DNA from: Rhodeus uyekii
Lineage: Eukaryota; Chordata; Actinopteri; Cypriniformes; Acheilognathidae
Reading direction: 5' to 3'
Length of the DNA stretch: 64,000 nt
NCBI GenBank assembly: GCA_037043235.1
Contig: JAWRVZ010000053.1
Coordinates: 3,046,001 to 3,110,000, forward strand
Part shown: positions 12,001 through 41,290 of the stretch, one piece after another
How positions within the stretch are numbered: position 1 is the first letter of the stretch
How the letters are laid out: each line of letters begins with the position of its first letter
Made by a program: the position numbers and the translations under genes
Notes under the pieces: generated by a model
Database searches by the model: none
What the model was told of the DNA's origin: nothing
The model's input: the letters and a program-made list of their open reading frames with translations, nothing else

Positions 12001-14084
12001 CGATAAGTGTTCTCATCTCACCTCAGGGTTGGGTCTGAAGCAAACACTTCATCACTTGTCTTTCTGGTACAGTTGAGTGAACCCAATTCAATTTGAAAAA
12101 ATTGGCAAATTACATCACCCTAAATTCCAACGTATTAACTCATTGACAAAATCCAATTTAAAAAAAAATCAGTCACATCTGCTCTAAAGCAAGATGAAGT
12201 AATTGTGTATTGATTCATGCACAAATTTTAAAAATCTGAAAATGTGAGCTGATATAGGTGTTCGAATGCATGCATTTGAAAGTCATAAATGTGACATAAT
12301 GGGTAGAAAGGGAATATGAGGCAGCTGTGTGCTCACTGACCATTAAACTAAAAACACAGTTTGGAGTTCACTCGAGCTTCATCTTTACATCAGCCATGTG
12401 CTTTCATGTCATGTTTTGTCTTGTGCTGGGTAGCGCGCAGCTTGTGTTTTCACTGGATGCGTGCTTTCATGTTGTCTTGTTTTGTGTGGACAAGTGGCTT
12501 TTGAGGTCTCATTGGCTGCATGTTCACGTCATGTTTTGTTCTGTCATTGTGTAACCCCACCCATCTTGTTTCCTCGTTATTGGTTTATTTGACCCACCTG
12601 TTCTCCCTCATTACCTGCCTTGTGTGTTCCCAATTTATTCTCTGTGTTTGCTGTCTTGTGCTGCATCGTCGTTTATTGTTGTATATTTCCTGTCTTGTCA
12701 AGATAAGTCCAGTCAAGTCTTGTTATGTTCCCCCCAACGGGGGAGTTTTTGTTTGAATTTAGTTTTATTTTTATTATAATAAAGCCCTTTCCTCCAGCAT
12801 CTTTGAGTCCTTGCTTCCTCCCTTTACCCCACATACCTGACACCTACATTATCGTCAAACTTGACATTTCCAAGAATTAATTTCAAGCATTGTGAAGGCT
12901 GTCATTCATATACCCATACTTAAGTGTATCTCATAAAGAATTAACTTAGATAGTCGTAGTAAAATATATTCACTTGTTTAGTTCTGTATTTGTTTTTACA
13001 CTTTGTTCTTATAGTATCTCAAAGTGCATGTATATTTGTTCCTCACCTCAGTATCTTTGTCCGCTTTGTTCCTCATCTTAATGAACATATTTAATACAGG
13101 ATCTGATTCCCCCTCAGTAGTGGAGATGGAGGTTTGAGGGCTGCTCCAAGTCCTCCCCTGCTTCTCAGCTCCAGATCTGCTTTCCTGCAGCTCGTGACAC
13201 TCTGCTGTCTCACTGCCACTGGACATAACGGTCCTGCATTAAAAAACTTTATTAAACTACACATCTGGATAAAGGTCTGTTAAAAATTCAAATGATTAAT
13301 TTTTTTTTTTTGTACAAATATACAATTATTATTCGTAAAAATGATTAAATATAATTAAAATATTCAACATAGTACTTATTATGTAGTTAATTAGTTTTCC
13401 TTTTTAAATACTCAACACTGTTGTATGTATATATGTATATTGTATGTATATTCATTTGTAAAAATACTCACCGCTTGTGGAATTCATTTCTTTTTATCAT
13501 TATAAATTATTCATTATGTGCTCTATACAAGGGAAAAACCTATATAGAAACACCTATAATAGGGCATTTTATACAACACAGTTGTAATCTTTAAAAATGT
13601 ATAACAATAATTATTCATACAATTATTAAATATAACTGAGCATTTCAACCATAATTATTATTATTTTTAAGTATTTAATTTTCATCTTTAAATACTTGAA
13701 ATCACTATTAATCATAGACAATTATTATTATTCATTAATTATTCTTTAATCATGTACATTCTATAAAAGCAAGCCCTATAAAATAACATAATTTATATTT
13801 GTACTTGTAACAAATATATAAGAAAATTTATTCTAAAATTCTTAAATATAATTAAAAAATTCAACAACAATAATTATTATTATGTTGTTTTTTTTATTCC
13901 TCAAATCACTCACCGCTTGTGGTATTAATGTCTAGTTTTTCATGATCAATTATTCTTTAATTATGTGCTCTCTATACAAAACAAAAGAAAAAAAACACCA
14001 ACATTTGGTCACTTACCTTAAAATGCAATCTTTCTCCTCAGTAGTGTCATGAATAGGACAGCAGCCAGAATAAAAGACACCCAT
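8007..14084 (-). CDS. mreg: Melanoregulin family protein, 5 exons, 195 aa
   Basis: Coding exons in transcript order are 14084-14017, 13233-13047, 9423-9333, 8452-8289 and 8084-8007. They total 588 nt and end in TGA. All junctions are GT-AG and the phases close exactly. The protein begins MGVFYSGCCP. Exon 3 carries EWEKLNYDIHTLR and the last exon DRLVSLDSAEEF, both close to what I know of mammalian melanoregulin (EWQKLNYDIHTLR, DRLIALDAAEEF). Human MREG has 214 aa, so this copy is slightly short, mainly at the C-terminus. Melanoregulin is a membrane-associated protein acting in melanosome and lysosome-related organelle transport. Gly2 with Ser6 fits an N-myristoylation motif, and Cys8-Cys9 could be palmitoylated; both are inference. 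The start is the ATG whose frame continues into the conserved exons; a longer overlapping reading frame there runs to a stop at the donor. It could be the main mreg orthologue or a teleost paralogue. Confidence 0.9.
8739..9175. mobile_element. hAT-type non-autonomous element in mreg intron 3
   Basis: The ends are perfect inverted repeats (caggggtcgggaacc and ggttcccgacccctg). The flanks are an exact 8-bp duplication, gtgtagtg (8731-8738 and 9176-9183), the hallmark of hAT insertion. The interior holds a 47-bp tandem repeat (8830-9040) and a run of 29 C (9046-9074), with no transposase. Confidence 0.9.
8830..9040. repeat. 47-bp tandem repeat, about 4.5 copies
   Basis: Copies start at 8830, 8877, 8924, 8971 and 9018. 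Each contains cgcgttcggaggacaggcag followed by a CG-rich block. Long proline- and arginine-rich reading frames across it are artefacts of the repeat. It is contained within the hAT element. Confidence 0.9.
9184..9310 (+). repeat. SINE fragment abutting the hAT element
   Basis: It has 'ggtcatgggttcgattcgcag', 'gaaagcaagaactgattag' and the terminal 'tgcataaatgta' of the same SINE family seen at 20.8, 38.6 and 48.5 kb. Its head is interrupted by the hAT insertion at 9175. Confidence 0.65.
9961..11745 (-). mobile_element. Non-autonomous DIRS-like element in mreg intron 2
   Basis: The left end (about 9961-10115) is an inverted copy of the right end (about 11600-11745); both include 'acctgtgtgaatgca', a CGTCATGAGC block and a TATA-like site. 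At 10185-10240 the two outer ends recur fused together, the layout of a DIRS internal complementary region. Its position near the left end means the element lies on the minus strand. The interior has no recombinase, gag or RT. It does carry a diverged repeated unit (about 10905-10975 and 11196-11262) with 'tttactcacta.gcctagggaggtgg'. Confidence 0.65.
11291..11355 (-). other. tRNA-like fragment with A- and B-box sequence
   Basis: On the minus strand the sequence reads GGCGCTGAGGTGGTAAAGCG and then GCAGTTCGAGCCC, resembling the A and B boxes of an RNA polymerase III promoter at about the right spacing. The anticodon stem does not pair cleanly, so this is a tRNA-derived relic or SINE head inside the DIRS-like element, not a working tRNA gene. 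Confidence 0.35.
12380..12842 (+). mobile_element. LTR-like sequence, mreg intron 2
   Basis: This T-rich, plus-oriented stretch with an AATAAAG signal near 12778 and the ending 'catacctgaca' resembles the 3' half of the other LTRs. The left boundary is not defined and no duplication was found. Confidence 0.4.
13468..13985. repeat. Imperfect tandem duplication in mreg intron 1
   Basis: 'ctcaccgcttgtgg' followed by a similar AT-rich 60-bp block ending 'tatgtgctct.tatacaa' occurs at about 13468 and again at about 13912, some 440 bp apart. On the minus strand the shared motif reads CACAAGCG|GTGAGT, a donor-like sequence. The whole intron is very AT-rich. Confidence 0.5.
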
Positions 14085-14378
14085 TTAGAGCAACAAAATG
14101 TTTCACACCAAAATGAGCTATAGCATACTTCCTTATAGTTGAGCCGACAAGCACTAAGACAGAAGTTTGTGCTGCTGAAGCATTTCTCACAGACAGTGTC
14201 TTTAACTTGATAATGGGTGACTCTGGCCATGTGACTGTTTAAATGCCCTTGGGACTAACCACAGGCAAAGCAGTCAGGTCAGCACAGATTAAAAAAAAAA
14301 TATATATATATAGTAATACTGTATAAACATTTATGTTGAAATTACACACTGTACTTCATGTGAGCCACATCTGTGAAC

Positions 14379-14384
14379 TTTATT
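14379..14384 (-). terminator. Candidate polyadenylation signal of cfap65
   Basis: A minus-strand AATAAA sits 190 nt beyond the cfap65 stop and about 295 bp before the mreg start codon. If used, the mreg promoter must lie within a very short spacer. Confidence 0.45.
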
Positions 14385-14573
14385 TTGAACCAAATTGCTT
14401 TAGAATTAAATGAACCCTTAAACATTGCTCAATAACAGTCAGCATTAGTTTGAAAGATACAGTTGTTGGTGGTGGGAGAGACTCGGTGAATTTACACCAG
14501 GATTTGTCAGTTTAATAAGAATGAGTCTCATGTATGTCATTCAGTGATACTGAGTGTATTGCGGTATGGTTCA

Positions 14574-34551
<19,978 letters not shown>

Positions 34552-35038
34552 TGCAACTAAAACAAACCACCAAACCAACAAATGTCAACAGTGCTGTATT
34601 CACAGGATTCAAATATTTCATAAAGCTTTTGTATCAAATGAGATTAATCAGACATGTCTGTACTGGGACAACTTCAAGATTTGACTCTGAGGCTGGTGTA
34701 CATATATGACCCTGTCACTCTTTATTTGTGACCCTGTGACTCTGTCATTTCTTTGTTTCCTTGAGGAAATCAAATGAAATCATCAAATTAAATGTTATTG
34801 ATAACGATACAGTGTCCTTTCAGAATAGAAATGATTTCTAAAATGATTGACATATATTTTTAAACGTTGACAGGGCGTTAAAGTCGCATACATTCTGTTC
34901 ACATTAATCATAAGTTCGATTACTAAACAATAAAACAACTTATATTGAATATTAAAGTTACACTACACATCAAGTTCGTTCCTTCTACCGAACTAGCGTT
35001 ATTTTTACATTATGTAGCTTGCTAAAAATATAACTCAC

Positions 35039-35170
35039 CACAGTAGATTTATTCAATGCAGTTACATCTCAAACAGAATGAGAAAACTGAATAGAAATGT
35101 GTCGATTTATTTGTTTCGCCATGCTGAAAGTTTTGCTGTCGGTTCAGTTGTGTTCGAGCTCCATGACAAC
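35039..35170 (-). promoter_or_regulatory. Probable cfap65 5' UTR exon and promoter
   Basis: The strong donor at 35039/35038 implies a non-coding first exon just to its right. Within it, 35122-35069 is a 17-codon upstream reading frame with an A at -3 and a G at +4. At 35157-35170 a minus-strand GTTGTC-AT-GGAGCT matches only the first half of the RFX X-box seen at ciliary promoters. The transcription start is not visible. Confidence 0.4.
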
Positions 35171-35379
35171 GCCGACGGAAACTGCTAAGGGACATTTTAC
35201 ACACAGAGAGTCCTTTTTTTCTTCTTTTTTGCTCAGGTATTTTTTTAGCTGCAGCCTCAGGTGAGACCGACAGGCAAATGCGTGATAAATATTCTCAGTT
35301 TGCCTCTTTGAGTCCTCGAATTTCCCTTGGGTTGGCAGAGTATTTATTCCCGTCACTGCAATGCATTTAATCAACATAT

Positions 35380-35720
35380 AAATATGTCCAATTCTTGCTT
35401 GGCTGAGCTGGATCTCTGCACCTTCTCTGCTTTAATATTTAATTGTTGGCCTTACACCACACCCCTGTAAAAATGCTCTTTTGGTCATTGAGGCAATTAA
35501 TCTTTTCAAATTAAATGGCCCGGTGACATCAGCATAAGGAGTAGATTATTTTACTTTTCCTTCATTAACTTAATTATTTGCCTATCAGTAAACCCCCTGA
35601 GTAATTCATATTTGAGAGGCTGTGGCCATAAATATCAGGGCCCACGTTGTTTATAATGCACTGTAGATTCATCTGCGCTTTAATCACCATCTCTGTCGGC
35701 TAGAGGTGAAAAGGGAGAGG
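35380..35720. promoter_or_regulatory. Candidate conserved non-coding block between cfap65 and mnx2
   Basis: A repeat-free, TAAT-rich segment holds 'ggcaattaatcttttcaaat', 'cattaacttaattatttgcc' and 'ggccataaatatcaggg'. It has the look of a developmental enhancer core next to a homeobox gene. Conservation was not tested. Confidence 0.35.
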
Positions 35721-35794
35721 AGAGTGGGACGGTGAACATGTGGGATGGGGGTAATATTCATTTAGAGTTTAAACCTTTCGCTCATGCGCCAGAT

Positions 35795-35796
<2 letters not shown>

Positions 35797-35853
<57 letters not shown>
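35797..35853. repeat. (AC)n microsatellite
   Basis: A perfect 57-bp AC run in the cfap65-mnx2 spacer. Confidence 0.95.
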
Positions 35854-35854
<1 letters not shown>

Positions 35855-36701
35855 TTATGTCAATTGTTTGTATGCAGCATTTTAACATCCTCAAAGAACA
35901 AACAAGGTTCAATGACAGCAAGTTAGAGAATGCCTGAATCGCATCTTAAAACTGAATCAGTTTTTTTTATTTCCCTTTGTCTCCAAGTACATATTTTACC
36001 AGCAATCTTTTGAAGGTCACACGATCTATCCTTCAAACAGAGTCCTGATATCAGCTGAATAAATTAGATATATAATCTATAACAGTTAAATAACATTAAA
36101 GACACCAATAGCAACAACATGACATAAACTAATGGACTAACTAATGAACCATTCACAGTTTGCCCTTGTTCAATATTTGCTGAGGATTTATCAGTTCCCT
36201 CAGAGTTTCTTAGTCAATGGTTACTGGAAGAAAGCGGACACTGTTGGACACTGTCCAAAGCACTGTTGACAATCTTCTGTTCCTCAGCATCCACACAAAC
36301 AAAATGTGTTCAAGAGACCCATGAGCCGAGTGTCGGACTGTGACTTTCAGTGGAAAGGCGTCATAATTTGGTTCAACAGCTTTGTTTTCAACCAAAATGT
36401 CCATATTAACATATATAGTAAAGAGTTTGATCGCATATTTAAAAAAAAAAGTTAGTTTGAAATAGTGTACATTTGCAGTTTACAAGCAGCCTTCAAGAAA
36501 AAAATATTAAGTGCAAAAAACTGGAAGACTTTAATTATTTAAGACTTTTTGACTATAAACGTCCTGTGAATATTCATGGGCAACAAATTTAATTTTGACA
36601 TCAATAGCTTTCAGTCTTGAGGTGTTGGATGTTAAACCTTGATGTAGTTAGCAGTCCAATTCATGAATGGACATGCAGACTATACGGCTGCCTTTCGTTC
36701 C

Positions 36702-39132
36702 TCATAAGCCTAGCCTGATCTTTCGGTCTCCTCCGATCTCTTCTAGGTCATCATCAGAGTAAGAGCCATGAGAGCTGTAGCTCAGCGCGGAGCTGTGCTG
36801 CAGGAAGTCTGAAGGGTGAGGTAGACTCATGGATTTTTGGAACTCTTCCTCTTCCTCTTCTTCTTCTTCTTCCTCCTCTGCATCCAGGTCCTCGTCGTCA
36901 TCGTGTGCACTGCAGCGACTGAGGTCTTGAGGCTTGTTTCCTCTCTTGCCTGACTTGCAGCCACCCGTTTCTAGCTGCGCCGCCTGCTCTTTAGCTTTAC
37001 GGCTGCGCTTCCACTTCATCCGTCGGTTCTGGAACCAAATCTTCACCTGGAAATTACAAAACAAACATCACAATCATTTACATAAAGATTGGGAATATTC
37101 TGGAGCTTTTTATTTGAATGATGATCAAAATTATTTCGCTGTCACTTTGTTTTTCACCTTTCCCCTTCTTTCTCCTGATTTCATGAGAAAACGTAACTAT
37201 TTTACAAGGTGGCAATTTGTACGGAAACACGTGATTTTTCTTTTTCTAAAAAAAATAAATAAAGAGCATGAAGGTCCACCCCTAAACCTAACCAGGCATG
37301 GGTTCTATAAGCAGATTGTACAAAAATGTACGAATGATATTCAAATACATATGAATTTGCAGTTTGATAGAGTTTGTTGCTTTCTCCTCACAGGTGTATC
37401 AGAAAGAATGAGAGATGTGGCTGCTTATCATTTCTCTCTCCCGATCAGTTTCATGAGGTATTGTCACTACCTGTATTTCATGAAGTGGCGATTTCATATG
37501 AATTCATACAATGTGATTGGTATAAAAACATATGATTTTTAGAAAAAAAACCTAAACCTAACTAGCAGTGGGGCGAACCATAAACAAAATATGTGTTTTC
37601 ATACAAATTAGCTACCAATTTCTTGAAACATAAAATTGTTACGAATTGACATGAAAGTATGTTGCTTTCTCTTCACCTGCGTTTCAGTCAGCATGAGAGA
37701 CGTGGCCACTTCGAAGCGTTTGGGTCGCGATAGGTACTTGTTGAGTTTGAACTGGTTTTCCAGCTCTAGCAGTTGCTGGCTGGTGAAAGCTGTGCGTGGT
37801 CTCCGGCACTTTCCTATCAAACCAGATTGAGGTGCCCCTGAAAAGAAAGTTAATTGACAAAGAAGGAGTAAGACTTATGCCAAAAAACAAAGACATACGG
37901 TGAAGACACCAAGCAGATGCAGCAAACAAGAACATGTTCACCTTTTGCCACTCCCCCCTAATAGATAATGATAACAGCTTTACTTCAGTTTATTGTTGAT
38001 GACAGGGCCGGGAGATATTGCTTTAGCGGGACAATAAAACACCAGAGAGCACCATTAACTTAATGAAAATTCAATAAATGCTACCAGATAACTTTATTGA
38101 TGAAGCTCAGACCGTTTTAAGTGTTTCTTTATAGTTTTCCTTTGGATGAAGGCTGTTTTAATGGAGCTGTCATTTATGATGCTATGAAAAGACTGAAAAT
38201 AAAAAAGCTTACATTATAGTTGCGTTAGCAGTAAATACTGATTCAATTATGCTAGAAAATATTTATGGCCTGTGAGTTCACCTTGTGTTTTTGCAGAGGG
38301 AACATGATTATGTTATTATATGATATTTTCCCTATATTTCTTATACATAAAGATTAATTAAATGTAAGTATATTTCTAACAATATACTATGAAAAAAACA
38401 GCAAACTTAATATATATCAGCATTGCTGAAAACAAATTGCATCATTTAGACATTTTTAATTGCTCGCCAAAACTTTTTTGATTCTAAAGTACAGTACAGG
38501 CTACTTAAAAAGTAAACATTTAACAGTTCTGCAAATGGGACACATTTTCATGTATGCGTTTGGAAGAAGCTTTTATTCAAAGTCACTTATATTGCATTCA
38601 AGGTACACGATGACATTCTAATCAGTTCTTGCTTTCCCTGGGAATCGAACCCTTGACCTTGGCGTTGCAAGTGCTACTCTCTAATGTTTGAGATACAGGA
38701 AAGCTTACCGCTGTAGTCTGCGAGACGAGGCATGATGAGTCCAGCCCGGAGCCAATGCTCCAGCGGGAATGAACTGGCCACGGCTGCCGCTTTCAAGTGT
38801 TCCTGGTACGGATGCGCGAAACCAGAATACGCGAAGGTGGGATGCTGCGCTCCAAGAGCCGCGATGGAGTACATGGGCGAGGGATACATTCCTGGCATAG
38901 ACCCTTGAGAAAGCGACGTTAATCCCGGGTGAGAAATGTTGAGCATGCCTGGTTTGGGTATGACACCTGTCTGAAGCTGAAAAGCGCGAGTAGGAGAGTT
39001 GTGTGTGCGCTTGCATGTTGCGGGCTCGATGTCAGCGCCTTCATGGCACCGTCCCGGGGAATCCTCGCGAAGCGTCCGCTGAGAGCTCTGTGACAACAGA
39101 GCGTCTATTCGGAAGTTCCTCGACCTATCCAT
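36702..39132 (-). CDS. mnx2: MNX-class homeobox transcription factor, 3 exons, 309 aa
   Basis: Coding exons are 39132-38709, 37837-37677 and 37046-36702. Sizes 424+161+345 nt close in frame with GT-AG introns. The protein starts MDRSRNFRIDALL, the MNX N-terminal eh1-like motif associated with Groucho-type repression. Residues 152-211 are the homeodomain, with PRTAFTSQQLLELENQF, LNKYLSRPKRFEVA and KIWFQNRRMKWKR; Trp48 and Asn51 are present, and the intron falls between homeodomain positions 44 and 45. The tail has a long glutamate run and the ending GGDRKIRLGL. MNX proteins (HB9, MNR2) specify motor neurons and pancreatic endocrine cells. The start is the first ATG; upstream in-frame codons open only with TTG. 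I favour mnx2 over mnx1 because of the cfap65 linkage and because the alanine-rich stretch typical of MNX1 is missing. The a or b paralogue cannot be decided. Confidence 0.9.
37150..37720. repeat. Tandem-like duplication including the mnx2 exon 2 boundary
   Basis: The segment around 37180-37430 resembles 37450-37720 at an offset of about 270-285 bp: 'cctaaacctaac' at 37281 and 37551, 'gttgctttct' at 37376 and 37661, and an exon-edge-like 'atgagagatgtggc' matching the real exon 'atgagagacgtggc'. The left copy is not coding. Confidence 0.5.
38545..38701 (-). repeat. SINE at the 5' edge of mnx2 intron 1
   Basis: On the minus strand the head (agagagtagcacttgc, then gggttcgattcccag), 'gaaagcaagaactgattaga' and the tail can be read in full. 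The tRNA-like head starts only 7-10 bases inside the intron after the donor at 38708/38707. Confidence 0.7.
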
Positions 39133-39210
39133 GAACTCTAAGTGTCGGTAGGAGCTAAAATTTGGATTTAAATAGTTCAAGACTTTCTTTTTTCCCCTTC
39201 ACACCAAGTC

Positions 39211-39216
39211 TATATA
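39211..39216 (-). promoter_or_regulatory. Candidate TATA box of the mnx gene
   Basis: A TATATA core inside the palindrome gtctatatagac lies 79 bp upstream of the mnx ATG. It would give a short 5' UTR of about 50 nt. A minus-strand CCAAT box (plus-strand attgg near 39390) lies farther upstream, beside GC-richer sequence with several CGCTC motifs. Confidence 0.4.
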
Positions 39217-41109
39217 GACTATACTTTTAGGCCACTGAGCTGACCGTCGGGAATACTGTCTAGTTCGTTAAGACAGTTGTGGATATTGTGTTCGTCTATG
39301 ACCGATTGTTTTCATCTCTGCGCCCGGAGCGCGAGCGGCCATCAGTTTTTGACCGTCTCGCGCTCAAGCACGCTCCTCCTAAACACCCTCTGATTGGTTC
39401 ATTTCGGATGCCCTTATGGTGGAGTATCTTCCAATATATTATCATTAATTCACTGCACACGAATTTATTTCAACATCAAGCCATAAAATTAGCATCTCTT
39501 TCGACTTATCGCTCGATTGATAAAATATACAGAATTATAAATTAGCCACACAAACAATTGTTCACAGTTACTGGTCTTGTAAATATATTTTATGTCCACC
39601 GCATAGTTTGCGATACGTCATGGACGACATGAATAAAACAGCAACGTAAACATTAAGAAGCAATTAGACAAATGTGCTTTAGGCTGAGATTAATATAAGG
39701 GGGAAGAAAGTGTTTTATAATAAATACTGGGCTTATTTAGCAATCCAAATATCTCACAGAAGCTTTATATTATCGATATGATCTTTTACATTATCGATAT
39801 TATAATATTATTGTTTTCTTATTTCATTGTATAAAGCTGTATGACAAAACATAACATTTTAAGATCTATTTGGTGCAAGTTAGCCTCACTGAATATCGTT
39901 AAAAACAGAGTCCAGTTATTAAAATTACAATTTAAAAAATATTTCAAATGGGCCATTTTAACCTTTTAACAACTACATCGATTGAAAGAATAGAATACAA
40001 ACCTATAGCGTTTTATATGGCAAATTATAAAGAGATGAACGTCAAATGGCATACAAAAAATGTATTAATCGTTTATCTGATAGTCTATACGTCCTTGTCG
40101 TGTCACATTCAGATGGCGATTTCACTCAGACTGCTTGACTAAAGCAACTTATTCAAAGCATCACAGAGTAACTTCTATTCCAATTTCTATTCAGATGGCA
40201 ATTTGTTCATTTTAATCCATGATTGCATTTTGTTTCTTGGCATTGTCTAATTATTGTGTGACATTAATCGCATTAATTACTAAGTAATCAGTAATCAGTT
40301 TGAAGAAATCTAAAACTCATATGTTGTGAGGGGCTGCAGGTATGTGTGTTACGTCACACCTAGAGGTATAGAAAGGGTAACGTGTTCCTGATATCCAGAG
40401 CAAAATTACATTTGTGGCAGGAATAAAAGCTGGAGCAGCCCTCCCCTTTTTTGTCACACTCTGCAGGGCAACTTTGGATGTCTGTATGACTGTCGACTTT
40501 TTCTCATGAGAAAATAAACCTTTATAAAGTCAATTGGTATATTTGTCTATTATTCAGAATTGCTAAAAGATTTAAGCAAAGATTTAAGCACAACACCCAC
40601 TCTTCTTGAAATGAAGTTTCAGGTTTCTCCCGAATGGTTGAATAGACACTTGAAGGTTCAAAACACCGCAAACTCGCAGTAACCTTGACGAAGGGACAAT
40701 GGCGGACAGGTTGACCTGTTCCCAGTCCGCGCGCTCGCAGGTGCGAGGCCGCCTTGCTTTTCTCACACTCGCTCGCCCCTGTTTTTTATCAGATGCAAAC
40801 ATATACTAATGCACGAATAAATCGACATGCACGATAAACGCAATCGTACATGCCGCAGTTGTAATGTTCTGTCGTTATCTGCCGGTTATTTCCTGCTTGT
40901 TTTTTTGTCCAGAAGCTAATGTCGAAACAACCGTTTATTTGCACGATCTCCGCTGAGACGGAAGAATTAAAGAATAGCATCACAACAACAACAAAAATGA
41001 CACAAACACGAGAAATATGCCAATATCATGGCTTGCACACATGCAACTGCAATTTATGTTAGCCTATTAGCAGTCTCTTTTTTCTGTGGACGTTTTTTTC
41101 ACATGGGAA

Positions 41110-41290
41110 GTCTGGTAATGCTCTCAGCACTGTCAGGGAGTTCCCAGACAAGACCTTGAGGTTATAATTAATCTCAGTTCATTAGGAAGATAAAGGTCAA
41201 TTATTAGGCTTCTACCTGTCAATCATTAACAGTGGAAGGGTTTACACACAGAAGAACAGATAATACATAGATCTGCCTTGCATTTCTAAG
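41110..41290. promoter_or_regulatory. Candidate enhancer with a PBX/MEIS-type site
   Basis: 41216-41225 reads ctgtcaatca, the reverse complement of the PBX-MEIS decamer TGATTGACAG. It sits next to 'aaggtcaattattagg' and 'ggttataattaatctcag'. The stretch is repeat-free and lies about 2 kb upstream of mnx2. Enhancer function is inference. Confidence 0.35.

Noticed and set aside
14018..14230. 70-aa reading frame with a hydrophobic segment
   Set aside because: It overlaps mreg exon 1 in the wrong frame; its stop falls exactly at the donor while the other frame joins exon 2 correctly.
36210..36404. 64-aa minus-strand reading frame downstream of mnx2
   Set aside because: It has no splice sites or family motifs and lies where the mnx2 3' UTR is expected.
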